This document shows positions 49,827 to 57,855 of a stretch of 64,000 bases of DNA, in pieces (the first letter of the stretch is position 1; every line of letters begins with the position of its first letter). The stretch covers positions 5,580,001 through 5,644,000 of the forward strand of contig OZ244175.1 in the NCBI GenBank assembly GCA_965216535.1, given 5' to 3'. Position numbers and translations under genes: made by a program. The notes under the pieces are model-generated. The model saw only the letters and a list, made by a program, of their open reading frames with translations, was not told the origin of the DNA and did not search any database. This DNA is from Hoeflea_A sp965216535. Its GTDB lineage: Bacteria; Pseudomonadota; Alphaproteobacteria; Rhizobiales; Rhizobiaceae.

Positions 49827-50201
49827 ATGCCGAAATGGAGCGATTATGTCCGGGAGGCGCGCGAACGCGGTTCTCTGGCGGCCGAGCATTTCATGGTGAT
49901 GAGCACGCCGGTTGCGCCGCCGGAAAAGGTCAAGGAGATCCTGCCACGGCATCTGGAATACCAGGTGAGGCTGCAGAACGATCACAGCCTGGTTTTTGCC
50001 GGTCCCCTGTCGGATGATACCGGTGAGAACATGGAAGGCGCCGGCATGATCATATACCGCGCCGACTCGCTTGAGGCGGCTCGCGCACTTGCCGATGCCG
50101 ACCCGATGCATGCCGAGGGCGGCCGCACCTACACGATCCGGCGCTGGCTGATCAATGAAGGCCATATTCCCGAATCGCTTAAGCCGCTTCTCGATAACTG
50201 A
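49827..50201 (+). CDS. YciI-like protein
   Basis: Dimeric ferredoxin-like-fold protein of 124 residues. YciI hallmarks are the LPRHLEYQVRLQNDHSLVFAG segment with the conserved Arg-His, then GPLSD, and DPMHAEGGRTYTIRRWLI with the conserved Asp. The ATG at 49827 has GGAGATC six bases upstream. It is divergent from the aromatic/TRAP operon. A characterised family member, TftG of the 2,4,5-T pathway, dehydrochlorinates chlorohydroxyquinol next to a hydroxyquinol dioxygenase, so a related role on a hydroxyquinol-type compound is possible but unproven. Confidence 0.82.
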   Translation: MPKWSDYVREARERGSLAAEHFMVMSTPVAPPEKVKEILPRHLEYQVRLQNDHSLVFAGPLSDDTGENMEGAGMIIYRADSLEAARALADADPMHAEGGRTYTIRRWLINEGHIPESLKPLLDN

Positions 50202-50299
50202 GTGTTTCGATACCAACTTCTGGAAGCTGCTAACGCCGCGTTATCAGCCCCGGTGAGAAGCAGCTTGCCAGCGGTAGTGATTGTGTTTCATGTGGCGGC

Positions 50300-51514
50300 A
50301 TGAAGCTCACCGGTCCCTTCCTCTTCATCTTGGCAACCCTGATGATCGATGCCATCGGCATCGGCATCGTCTTTCCCATCATGCCGGACCTCATGGACCG
50401 CGTCGGCGCCGGCAGCACGGCCGCCGGTGCATTCTGGGGCGGGATCATGATGTCGGCCTATGCGGCCGCGATGTTCTTGTGCGGCCCCATCATCGGAAGC
50501 CTCTCCGATGCCTACGGCCGGAGGCCGATCCTCATTGCCGCTTTGGTCACGTTGACGATCGATTATGTGATCATGGCGATGGCAGAGACGTACTGGGTCC
50601 TGTTGGTCGGCCGGGTGCTGGCCGGTATGGCCGGCGCCACATACATCACAGCGACCGCCTACATCGCCGACATTGCCGAGCCGGAGGAACGCGGCGCGAG
50701 TTTCGGAATGATCGGAGCTGCCTTCGGCATCGGGTTCGTTCTTGGTCCGGCTATTGGCGGTATCGCGTCGGACTGGCACATCACCGCGCCCTTCTGGATT
50801 GCGGCGGCACTCTCAGCGATCAATGTGGCTTTCGGATTCTTTATCCTGCCCGAATCGCTCAAGCCGGAAAATCGCAGACCCTTCGGAAAACGCGACCTCA
50901 ACCCTTTCGGCACCATTATCCGTGCGTTTGTGGTTCCCGGATTGGCGATTCCACTTATCTGTATTTTCGTCTTCGAATTCGCCAACATGGTCTATCCGAC
51001 GCTGTGGGCCTTCTGGGGTCGCGAGGTGTTCGGTTGGGATGGCTTTACGATCGGATTGACCCTGTCGGCCTACGGCATTCTGATCGCCGTGGTACAAGCT
51101 GGCCTGCTACCGCAATTGACCAAACGATTTGGCGACTACTCGACCCTGCTCATCGCTATCACCGCCTCAACCATCGCACTGGTGGGTTTTGGGTTTACCG
51201 GTGCGATTTGGGCGGTTGTCGTGTTCCTGCCCATTTCGGCCTTGTCGGACATGGCACCGCCTTTGTTGACAGCATTTGCAGCCAATCGGGTGGGCGAAGA
51301 CCAGCAGGGTTTGGTACAGGGCGTCATCGCCTCGCTGTCATCGGTTTCCGCGGTTGCCGCTCCGCTGGTGCTGACGAGCGTGTTCGAGCAGTTCGTTGGC
51401 GGCGAATGGATATACTTTCCGGGCGCGCCGTATCTTGTCGCGGCGCTGCTGGTTCTTGTGATCGTTCCACTGGTTCTACGCCTCGGCTCCAGAGGCATGT
51501 CAAAAGAGCCCTGA
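50300..51514 (+). CDS. MFS efflux transporter, TetA-like
   Basis: Twelve-helix drug:proton antiporter, 404 residues, of the DHA1 family. The first-loop motif GSLSDAYGRRPILIAAL and the fifth-helix motif GFVLGPAIGGIASDW (antiporter motif C) are both present, and the sequence resembles TCR/Tet proteins. Tetracycline export cannot be assumed; many chromosomal relatives export unknown compounds. No tetR-type regulator is adjacent. It converges with the beta-propeller gene, 22 bases between stops. Confidence 0.88.
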   Translation: MKLTGPFLFILATLMIDAIGIGIVFPIMPDLMDRVGAGSTAAGAFWGGIMMSAYAAAMFLCGPIIGSLSDAYGRRPILIAALVTLTIDYVIMAMAETYWVLLVGRVLAGMAGATYITATAYIADIAEPEERGASFGMIGAAFGIGFVLGPAIGGIASDWHITAPFWIAAALSAINVAFGFFILPESLKPENRRPFGKRDLNPFGTIIRAFVVPGLAIPLICIFVFEFANMVYPTLWAFWGREVFGWDGFTIGLTLSAYGILIAVVQAGLLPQLTKRFGDYSTLLIAITASTIALVGFGFTGAIWAVVVFLPISALSDMAPPLLTAFAANRVGEDQQGLVQGVIASLSSVSAVAAPLVLTSVFEQFVGGEWIYFPGAPYLVAALLVLVIVPLVLRLGSRGMSKEP

Positions 51515-51536
51515 TCAAACGGCAGTTGGGTCGGGC

Positions 51537-53156
51537 TTATTCGGCCCAGCTCGCACGGGCATTGGCCCACCAGTTTCTCCAGGCTTCATGATCATAGGCA
51601 AAGTGCTCGCCTGAGACAGCGGCAAGTGTTCCGGTAACCTGCGAGGACAGCCAGTCGGGATCACCTTGCCGACCCAATCGGGAAACCAGCGCATCCATGG
51701 TTGCCCGGTCGTTCTGTCCGGAAAGCTGTACAGCATGAAGGGCAATCAGGAGCGGATCGAACCACTTCTGCGGTCTGTTGGGGCGCTGCAACCAAGGCTG
51801 CGACAGGAGTTCCGGGGGAACGCTCCGCCCACGGTTTCGAGCGATGGCTGCAATCAGATACCAATGGGCGATGTCGCGTGCCGCGACCGTGAACTGGCCA
51901 CCAAAGACTTCGATTTCATCGGCGGGCATGGCTGCATCGAGCAGCGATGCGAAGAAGCCTTGTGGTGGTTTCATCGCCAGAACCGAGGCAATCGCTCCGC
52001 GAAGAGGACGTCCATGACGTTCATAGCTTCTCATATCTTTGAGGTGAGTCAGCAGAAGTGCGCGGTTCGCGTCTACATCAAAGGCCGGATCCGACCGCTG
52101 GTCGCTCAGGGGTACTGAGGCCGATTCGTTAACAATCGGAGCTGCTGCAGATAGCGGTCCCCACAGGATCGCCTGACCGTTCAACCCTTCACCACCAACA
52201 TAAATTTCTCCCGGCGCTCGAGCCACGACGCTTTGAGCGGAACCACCGCGAAACGTGGCCACTTGAGCAAATTGCTCGCCATCGGTGCTTTTCCAAAGCT
52301 GCCCGCCATCCGCCGAGCGTCCGACGATCCACAGCGCTTCGCCATCGTTGGCGAGGAGTTGCATGTCGACACCTGGAATGGGCGGATGAACCTGCTCCGC
52401 TCGATTGTCCGTTATGCGCCAAAGCTGCGACGGGCCGTCATTGGCGTGGACGATCCCATAGAGAGCGGAATCGTATTGGACGAGTTTTGAAAAGTCGCGG
52501 TTCTGCGGCCAGCCGGGCACCGGTATCAGCTGACCGTCCCGATATTCCTTCAGGTCGGGTCCCGTCCGGCTCCAGTGACGTACGAACAGCCGATCTCCAA
52601 AGACGGCAAGATCGTTGTAGCGATGAAAGGATCCCGTTGCGGGCGGGTCGTTTGCAAGAACACGCCAACTCTCACCCGCATCTTCTGTGGCGGCAAGGGC
52701 AGCATTCCAGCCGGCCATGGCCACGACGAGCTCACCGCGCCACTCAGCGGACGCATGGGTATGCATCATGTGGTCGCCCACCGGTATGAACAGGTCGCGC
52801 CAGTCGACCCCGTCGGTCACGCTGACGACACCGGTTCCCAACCCAATGCGCATATCCTCCTGGGGCCAGAACAGCAGGCCCTCGTGGACGACCGGGTGAC
52901 CGGCATCCTGCGAAAACAGATATCGTTCGAAACGCGTTGTTCGGCTCGCCGGGTCAAAACTCCATATGTCGGCCGAATTGTGGTCGACGCCCTTGACGGA
53001 GGTGGAGAACCAGACCTTGCCCTGATAGGCGATCAACTGGTCGGCGACCGGCCATGGTCCAATTCGGGCGAGAACGGCCAATTCGTCCGCTTTGGCTGCG
53101 ACAGCACTGGCGGAGAGCAGCAGGGCCAGAGCAATTCGAACCACTCCAAGCTTCAT
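51537..53156 (-). CDS. Secreted predicted beta-propeller protein of unknown function
   Basis: Exported protein of 539 residues; the signal peptide begins MKLGVVRIALALLLSASAVA and ends near AKADE. Residues 30-330 hold repeated blade-like strands ending in Trp or Phe (GKVWFSTSV, GESWRVLAND, GDRLFVRHW, GQLWKSTDGEQF, GEIYVGGEG), suggesting a six- or seven-bladed sialidase-like propeller. The rest is helical, resembling HEAT-type repeats, and ends HEAWRNWWANARASWAE. I recognise no family. It is divergent from a DUF3179 protein across 176 bp and the two may be functionally linked. Confidence 0.75.
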   Translation of the reverse strand: MKLGVVRIALALLLSASAVAAKADELAVLARIGPWPVADQLIAYQGKVWFSTSVKGVDHNSADIWSFDPASRTTRFERYLFSQDAGHPVVHEGLLFWPQEDMRIGLGTGVVSVTDGVDWRDLFIPVGDHMMHTHASAEWRGELVVAMAGWNAALAATEDAGESWRVLANDPPATGSFHRYNDLAVFGDRLFVRHWSRTGPDLKEYRDGQLIPVPGWPQNRDFSKLVQYDSALYGIVHANDGPSQLWRITDNRAEQVHPPIPGVDMQLLANDGEALWIVGRSADGGQLWKSTDGEQFAQVATFRGGSAQSVVARAPGEIYVGGEGLNGQAILWGPLSAAAPIVNESASVPLSDQRSDPAFDVDANRALLLTHLKDMRSYERHGRPLRGAIASVLAMKPPQGFFASLLDAAMPADEIEVFGGQFTVAARDIAHWYLIAAIARNRGRSVPPELLSQPWLQRPNRPQKWFDPLLIALHAVQLSGQNDRATMDALVSRLGRQGDPDWLSSQVTGTLAAVSGEHFAYDHEAWRNWWANARASWAE

Positions 53157-53332
53157 TTTGACTCAATCCCGTTGGCTTCAGTGGTGCAGGTGACCTTTGT
53201 GCGCGAAACAACAGCACAGGCCACAAACAGGCGAAAGCAACACCGGGTCACGTTTCAACACATGACGGTGATGCACCTTCCCCTGCGTCCGGCCAGCCAT
53301 ATGATGAAGCGGCAAGACCATCGGAGACAGAG

Positions 53333-54745
53333 ATGCATTCACCCGGACAACACCTGAGAAGAGCTCTTGCGGGCATTGCGGCTGTGCTGCTCGTTGCAAT
53401 GGTCCCAGCCATTTCTCAGGAAACATCTCAAAAGGCACCAGACACCGCGACCGAGATCGACGTCGATGCACTTTCAGTGGAAATCATCGCCGGCGATGAG
53501 GCGCAGAAACGCCGAGCAGTCGAAGCGCTGGTGGCCCGCGGCAATCTCGATATCGTGCCGACCCTGGTGCTCTTCTTGAGGTTCGGTGCAGACAGGGCCC
53601 TGCTCACCGAAGCGATCGAGGCACTGACGGGAGAGCCCATCCGCGACTGGGACGACGCCATGCTGTGGCAGGAAGCCCATCCGGAGGTGGTCCCGCACGA
53701 GAGCTACAGGAACTTCAAGCTGGCCCTGTTCGCCAACATCGATCCGACCTTCATCCAGTTCTTCGATCCGACATACACGACCCGCGACCAGATGCGCATC
53801 CGTCTTGAGGAGATCACCTGGGGTGGTGTGGGCGTGGACGGCATTCCGTCTCTCGACAATCCCAAACTAATCACTGCTATGGATGCCGACTATCTCAGGG
53901 ACGACGATCTGGTTTTCGGGGTCGAGATCAATGGCGACGTGCGCGCCTACCCGCTCAGGATCATGGGTTGGCACGAGATGTTCAATGAAGTGATTGGCGG
54001 CGTTCCCGTCGCGCTGGCCTATTGTACCTTATGCGGTGCCGGGATCCTGTTCGAAACCCATGTCGAGGGCCGCGAGAAGCCCTTCATCTTTGGTTCGTCG
54101 GGTTTTCTCTATCGCTCCAACAAACTGATGTTCGATCGCGAAACCAACAGTCTCTGGAACCAGTTTACCGGCGAACCGGTGACCGGTCCGTTGGCGGATT
54201 CAGGCATTCAACTGAAGATTCGCCCGGTGACCATAACAAGCTGGTCCAATTGGAAAAAAAGCCACCCAACCACGAAGGTCCTTTCGCTGGATACCGGCTT
54301 TCCGAGGGACTACGGATCCGGGGTCGTCTACAGCGACTATTTTGCCAGTCCGGACCTGATGTTTCCGGCCACGGTGCGCGATGAGAGCCGGGTCATGCGC
54401 AAGGACTTCGTATTCGGCGTTCGTGAATTTGGCGCCGCCAAGGCGTGGCCGATCGAGGCTTTCCGCGATCGCCGGGTCATCAACGATCGGGTTGGTGTCA
54501 CTGATGTCGTGCTCATCGGCGATGCAACGACCCGCACCGTGCGCGCCTTCGAGCGCAACGGCATCAGTTTTGGCGAGAGTTCGCAGTTCGGCAAGCTTGA
54601 CGGACCGGGCGGACAATGGGCGATCAGCGAGGATTTTCTGACCGGTCCCGCCGGTGAGAGGCTTGCCCGCGTGCCCGGTCATATCGCCTATTGGTTCGCC
54701 TGGGACGGCTATCTTGGCCTCAAAAGCGAGCTCTACACCGAGTAG
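53333..54745 (+). CDS. Secreted DUF3179-domain protein
   Basis: Exported protein of 470 residues with an N-terminal signal (RRALAGIAAVLLVAMVPA, cleavage near AISQE). A short HEAT-like segment (residues 40-120) follows, and then the DUF3179 domain. Diagnostic features are WGGVGVDGIPSLDNPKLI, DDLVFGVEINGDVRAYPLRI, HEMFNEVIGGVPVALAYC with the TLCGAG motif, and SLWNQFTGEPVTGPLA. The family is widespread and secreted, with unknown chemistry; the conserved YC..CG pair suggests metal or redox binding. Its divergent propeller neighbour shares the same kind of helical region. Confidence 0.87.
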   Translation: MHSPGQHLRRALAGIAAVLLVAMVPAISQETSQKAPDTATEIDVDALSVEIIAGDEAQKRRAVEALVARGNLDIVPTLVLFLRFGADRALLTEAIEALTGEPIRDWDDAMLWQEAHPEVVPHESYRNFKLALFANIDPTFIQFFDPTYTTRDQMRIRLEEITWGGVGVDGIPSLDNPKLITAMDADYLRDDDLVFGVEINGDVRAYPLRIMGWHEMFNEVIGGVPVALAYCTLCGAGILFETHVEGREKPFIFGSSGFLYRSNKLMFDRETNSLWNQFTGEPVTGPLADSGIQLKIRPVTITSWSNWKKSHPTTKVLSLDTGFPRDYGSGVVYSDYFASPDLMFPATVRDESRVMRKDFVFGVREFGAAKAWPIEAFRDRRVINDRVGVTDVVLIGDATTRTVRAFERNGISFGESSQFGKLDGPGGQWAISEDFLTGPAGERLARVPGHIAYWFAWDGYLGLKSELYTE

Positions 54746-54818
54746 GCCCGCACAAACGTTCAAGATCCAGGACGTATCTCCGTGCCATTCATCCGCAGGT
54801 AACCATGCGGATTGAAAT

Positions 54819-55412
54819 ATGGCAGGCGACCTGATTGTACTTTGGCTGGCGGCGTTTGCGCTGATGGGCAGTCCCGGACCAGCGACCTTGAGCCTCGCGG
54901 CGGTCGGAGCCGCTTTCGGAGGCCGGGGCGGATTGCGCTATCTCGCCGGCATCATCGCCGGGACCTTCTGCGTGCTGCTGTTGATTGCTACGGGTGTCAC
55001 TGGACTGATCCTCACACAGCCGGTTCTCGCCACCGCGCTGGCCCTCGCCGGAGCCGCCTATATCCTCTACCTGGCTTACCGGATTGCGACGGCAGAGCCG
55101 GTATCCGGACACGCAGACCCCGGTAAGCAACCGCCTTTCGCGGGGGGCTTTGCGCTGGCAATCGCAAATCCCAAGGCCTTCGCAGCCATTGCGGCGGTCT
55201 ATGCAGGCCACCGCCTGTTTCCGGCCGACCCTCTTCTCGACGCAGGTGTGAAAATTGCGGCTCTGTCGCTGGTCATCGCCGTCGTCAATACCGGCTGGCT
55301 GCTGTTCGGCACGATGATCTCCGGCGTCTTGCGAAGTCCGCGTTCATCGCGCATCGCCAATCGCGTCTTTGCACTCTTGCTTCTGGTTTCCGTTGCCTTC
55401 GCCTTTTTGTGA
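54819..55412 (+). CDS. LysE/RhtB-family exporter
   Basis: Inner-membrane exporter of 197 residues with six predicted helices. The N-terminal helix ends in FALMGSPGPATLSLAA, the family signature with its SPGP motif, and NPKAFAAIAAVYAG matches the later conserved NPK. Family members expel amino acids or related small metabolites. No regulator or biosynthesis gene adjoins, so the substrate is unknown. It seems to be transcribed alone. Confidence 0.88.
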   Translation: MAGDLIVLWLAAFALMGSPGPATLSLAAVGAAFGGRGGLRYLAGIIAGTFCVLLLIATGVTGLILTQPVLATALALAGAAYILYLAYRIATAEPVSGHADPGKQPPFAGGFALAIANPKAFAAIAAVYAGHRLFPADPLLDAGVKIAALSLVIAVVNTGWLLFGTMISGVLRSPRSSRIANRVFALLLLVSVAFAFL

Positions 55413-55552
55413 CAAAGCCGGTCACCATCAGATCCGTCAACTTCAGGTTTGGAACCACTGTTGCCCGCACAACACAAAGTGCTCTTTTAAAGGAATTTCA
55501 ATCATACTATGACTGATTGATAAGACTTTTAGTCAGGATGGACGGCACCGGG

Positions 55553-56824
55553 ATGAACAAAAAATTTGCAGCGACCATTGTGACCGCGCTGGCCGCGGCA
55601 GTTCCCGCGAAAGCGGCGGATGTCTTCATTCCCGAAGCGCCGGTACTGACCAGCGAAACCAGCATCTATGACTGGTCCGGGTTCTACATCGGTATCGGTG
55701 GCGGCACCGGATACGTTCTTGACGAAATCTCCAGCCCCGTCCTTGGATCAACGATCAGCGGCTGGGGTGGCCAGGGCTATTTCGGCAAGGTGCAGGTCGG
55801 CTACGACCACATGTTCTCCAACGGCTTCGTCGTTGGCGCGCAACTGGTCGGGCGCTACGGTGACATCAACACCTCGGCCTCGATCCCGCTGGTGGCGGTT
55901 TCAACGGAAATCAAAGGCGATTACGGCTTCGACGCCATTGCTCGTTTGGGTTACGCCGTTACGCCGCGCACGCTGGCCTATGTGATGGGCGGTTACAGCT
56001 GGCAGAACTTTGAGCTGTCCTCGACCCTGCCGGGTCTCTCCAGCGAATGGAGCGACAGCGGCTACGTCGTCGGCTTTGGCCTTGAAACGGCATTCCGCAA
56101 CGGATGGACCTGGGGCGGCAGCTACCGGTTCTCGAAATATTCGGGCACGAATATCGGGCCGCTCGGTGGAATTGAGGTGAACCCGGCGGTTCACTCTTTC
56201 CACTCAAGCATCAACTATCGCTTCGGTGGCGGTCCGTCGGACGTGACCCGCGAGCCGGTGAACTACGACTGGACCGGTTTGAAGATCGGTGGTGCCATTA
56301 GCGGCGGCGTGGCCCTCAACAAGGTCAACGGTGCGCTTGGCCTGTTCTCGATCGATTCTCTCGCGACAGAGGGTTTCCTTGGCGAAGTCACGCTCAGCTA
56401 TGATCGGGAATTCGGTGCCAACTCCCGTTGGGTGTTCGGTGCACAGCTCGCGGCCCAGTTCATCGAAGCCTCGTCGTCATCGACGGTTGCCGGTGTCACG
56501 CTTCGGGCTGAAGCAGAAAATTTCGGGTTCGATGCCCTCCTGCGCGGTGGCTACAAGCTCAACGATTACACACTCGGATACGTAATCGGCGGCTACACGT
56601 GGCAGGAGGTTACTGCGTCGCTGAGCTTCCCGGCTCTCGCCGTTACCGAAGGCCTCAACGGCTTCACCATCGGTACCGGTACGGAACTCGCGCTCAACGA
56701 GCGGCTGACCGGTTTCATCGAATATCGCTATACGATGTATGAGGATTTCGACCTCGGTGTTGTCGCAAATGTCGAATCGTCAAGCCATACGGTTCGCGTC
56801 GGCGCCAAGTGGAAGCTTTTCTGA
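55553..56824 (+). CDS. Outer-membrane beta-barrel protein, Omp31/Omp25-like, with two barrel domains
   Basis: Outer-membrane protein of 423 residues with signal peptide MNKKFAATIVTALAAAVPA, cut near KAADV. Two homologous halves are visible. YDWSGFYIGIGGGTGYV near residue 36 starts the first, and YDWTGLKIGGAISGG near 240 starts the second. Both contain a LAYVMGGYSWQNFE / LGYVIGGYTWQEVT hairpin at the same place. The chain ends in aromatic F as outer-membrane barrels do. Omp25/31 proteins normally have one 8-stranded barrel of about 210-240 residues. An ATG at 55538 is an alternative start. A strong terminator follows. Confidence 0.85.
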   Translation: MNKKFAATIVTALAAAVPAKAADVFIPEAPVLTSETSIYDWSGFYIGIGGGTGYVLDEISSPVLGSTISGWGGQGYFGKVQVGYDHMFSNGFVVGAQLVGRYGDINTSASIPLVAVSTEIKGDYGFDAIARLGYAVTPRTLAYVMGGYSWQNFELSSTLPGLSSEWSDSGYVVGFGLETAFRNGWTWGGSYRFSKYSGTNIGPLGGIEVNPAVHSFHSSINYRFGGGPSDVTREPVNYDWTGLKIGGAISGGVALNKVNGALGLFSIDSLATEGFLGEVTLSYDREFGANSRWVFGAQLAAQFIEASSSSTVAGVTLRAEAENFGFDALLRGGYKLNDYTLGYVIGGYTWQEVTASLSFPALAVTEGLNGFTIGTGTELALNERLTGFIEYRYTMYEDFDLGVVANVESSSHTVRVGAKWKLF

Positions 56825-56850
56825 GCTGAACCTCAAAAACAATGGCAGAC

Positions 56851-56878
56851 AAGCGGCGGTCATTCGATCGCCGCTTTT
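56851..56878 (+). terminator. Rho-independent terminator after the omp gene
   Basis: AAGCGGCG (56851-56858) pairs with CGCCGCTT (56869-56876) around a 10-base loop and runs into TTTT. It lies 26 bases after the stop. It is nearly symmetric and could also stop transcripts of the convergent bfd gene. Confidence 0.8.
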
Positions 56879-56924
56879 GCGTTGAGCTTCTCGAAAACGG
56901 GACTGCTTGGAAACCGCACCGCTC

Positions 56925-57230
56925 TCAAGCGGCGCGATGATCTTCGGATTTCTGGAAGTCGCCCAGATAGTGGGCCTTCATCCGATGGAGTTTCTCCCGG
57001 TACACCACCAGGTCGTCGACACTGCTGTTGCAGCGCGCATGATACTCTTCCGTGGTCCGGATGATTATGTCGATCACATTGGGGAAGCAGCGGCAGCATT
57101 TCCCGCGCTTTGCCATCGCATGGTAAACCTTGAGCGGGACAATCAGTTGCCAGCGGTCCTCGTCGAGCATGGCGACGATGGCCTGCTCGATTTCACGTTC
57201 GGTGATGATGTTGCACTGACAGGTGATCAT
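56925..57230 (-). CDS. (2Fe-2S)-binding bacterioferritin-associated ferredoxin-like protein
   Basis: Small iron-sulfur protein of 101 residues resembling Bfd. The cluster Cys residues are C4 and C6 (MITCQCN) and C45 with C48 (GKCCRCFP), giving the CxC...CxxC pattern; C46 is an extra Cys between them. Bfd reduces bacterioferritin so that stored iron is released. It is about 40 residues longer than E. coli Bfd, with a helical tail (VDDLVVYREKLHRMKAHY). It lies downstream of an Irr-type box and beside the heme uptake operon, consistent with iron control. No RBS is obvious. Confidence 0.87.
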   Translation of the reverse strand: MITCQCNIITEREIEQAIVAMLDEDRWQLIVPLKVYHAMAKRGKCCRCFPNVIDIIIRTTEEYHARCNSSVDDLVVYREKLHRMKAHYLGDFQKSEDHRAA

Positions 57231-57357
57231 GGCGATCGACTACACTTGACTACTGACTTCTTCAAAGGCGCATTTTGTCGCGCGCTTTCGGCGACCAATG
57301 ACTCCCATCAGATCGCATGTCAAATGAATTTTTAGCAATTTAGCCAATAATATCAAT

Positions 57358-57378
57358 AGTTTAGAATAATTCTAAACT
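57358..57378. promoter_or_regulatory. Irr control element (ICE box), perfect palindrome
   Basis: AGTTTAGAA-TAA-TTCTAAACT: nine perfectly matched bases on each side of a 3-base centre. The core TTTAGAA-N3-TTCTAAA is the consensus bound by Irr, the heme-responsive iron regulator of Hyphomicrobiales. It is about 130 bp upstream of the Bfd-like start, and begins one base beyond the stop of the DUF2325 gene. The bfd gene is the natural target. Confidence 0.85.
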
Positions 57379-57855
57379 TCAGTTTCCGACTCGTGGAAGA
57401 CCCGATTCGTCAACCAAACGCAAAATTGCATTGCGAAAACAGGCGCGTGAAGCAGACCGCAATGGCACCAAAACCCTTCGATGGTTGCGACAAAACCGCT
57501 CCAGATCGCCGCGGCTCTTGCGGCCGATTTCGGATTTCGTGAACAACACACAATCTGCGCGCTCAATCTCATCCTTCATGCGGCCAGTGATGCCAGTGTC
57601 TGCGATTTCACAGTATTGGAGTTGGAATCCGATCCAATCGGCCAGGTCGGAAAACCCGTCTGCTCCTTGACATCGCGACGAGAGGTACAAGATACGGCGT
57701 CCTTTGAGCTGCGATCTGATCTGGCTGAGGGTGGATTCCTCATGGCGACCACCGCCCCGGCCATGGCTCGACTTGGGCTGTTGCTTTTGGGCGAGCACGC
57801 CCACCGGGGTGCGAGGGAATTGTGCGCCGATCCCATCGTTGTCGAAGACCTTCAT
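57379..57855 (-). CDS. DUF2325-domain protein
   Basis: Protein of 158 residues whose C-terminal 100 residues match the DUF2325 pattern: RRILYLSSRCQGADGFSDLA, DWIGFQLQYCEIADTG, EIERADCVLFTKSEIGRKSR and FCRNHRRVLVPLRSASRACF. The first 50 residues are Gly/Gln/His-rich and unconserved. The start overlaps the tonB stop by 4 bases, so it is the last gene of the heme-receptor operon. DUF2325 has no assigned function that I know of. The placement here suggests a role in iron or heme handling; the lone Cys and His residues could bind metal. Confidence 0.78.
   Translation of the reverse strand: MKVFDNDGIGAQFPRTPVGVLAQKQQPKSSHGRGGGRHEESTLSQIRSQLKGRRILYLSSRCQGADGFSDLADWIGFQLQYCEIADTGITGRMKDEIERADCVLFTKSEIGRKSRGDLERFCRNHRRVLVPLRSASRACFRNAILRLVDESGLPRVGN

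Noticed and set aside
50224..50266. Inverted repeat AAGCTGCT / AGCAGCTT after the YciI gene
   Set aside because: Eight-base arms separated by 27 bases with no T-tract; could be chance and has no clear role.
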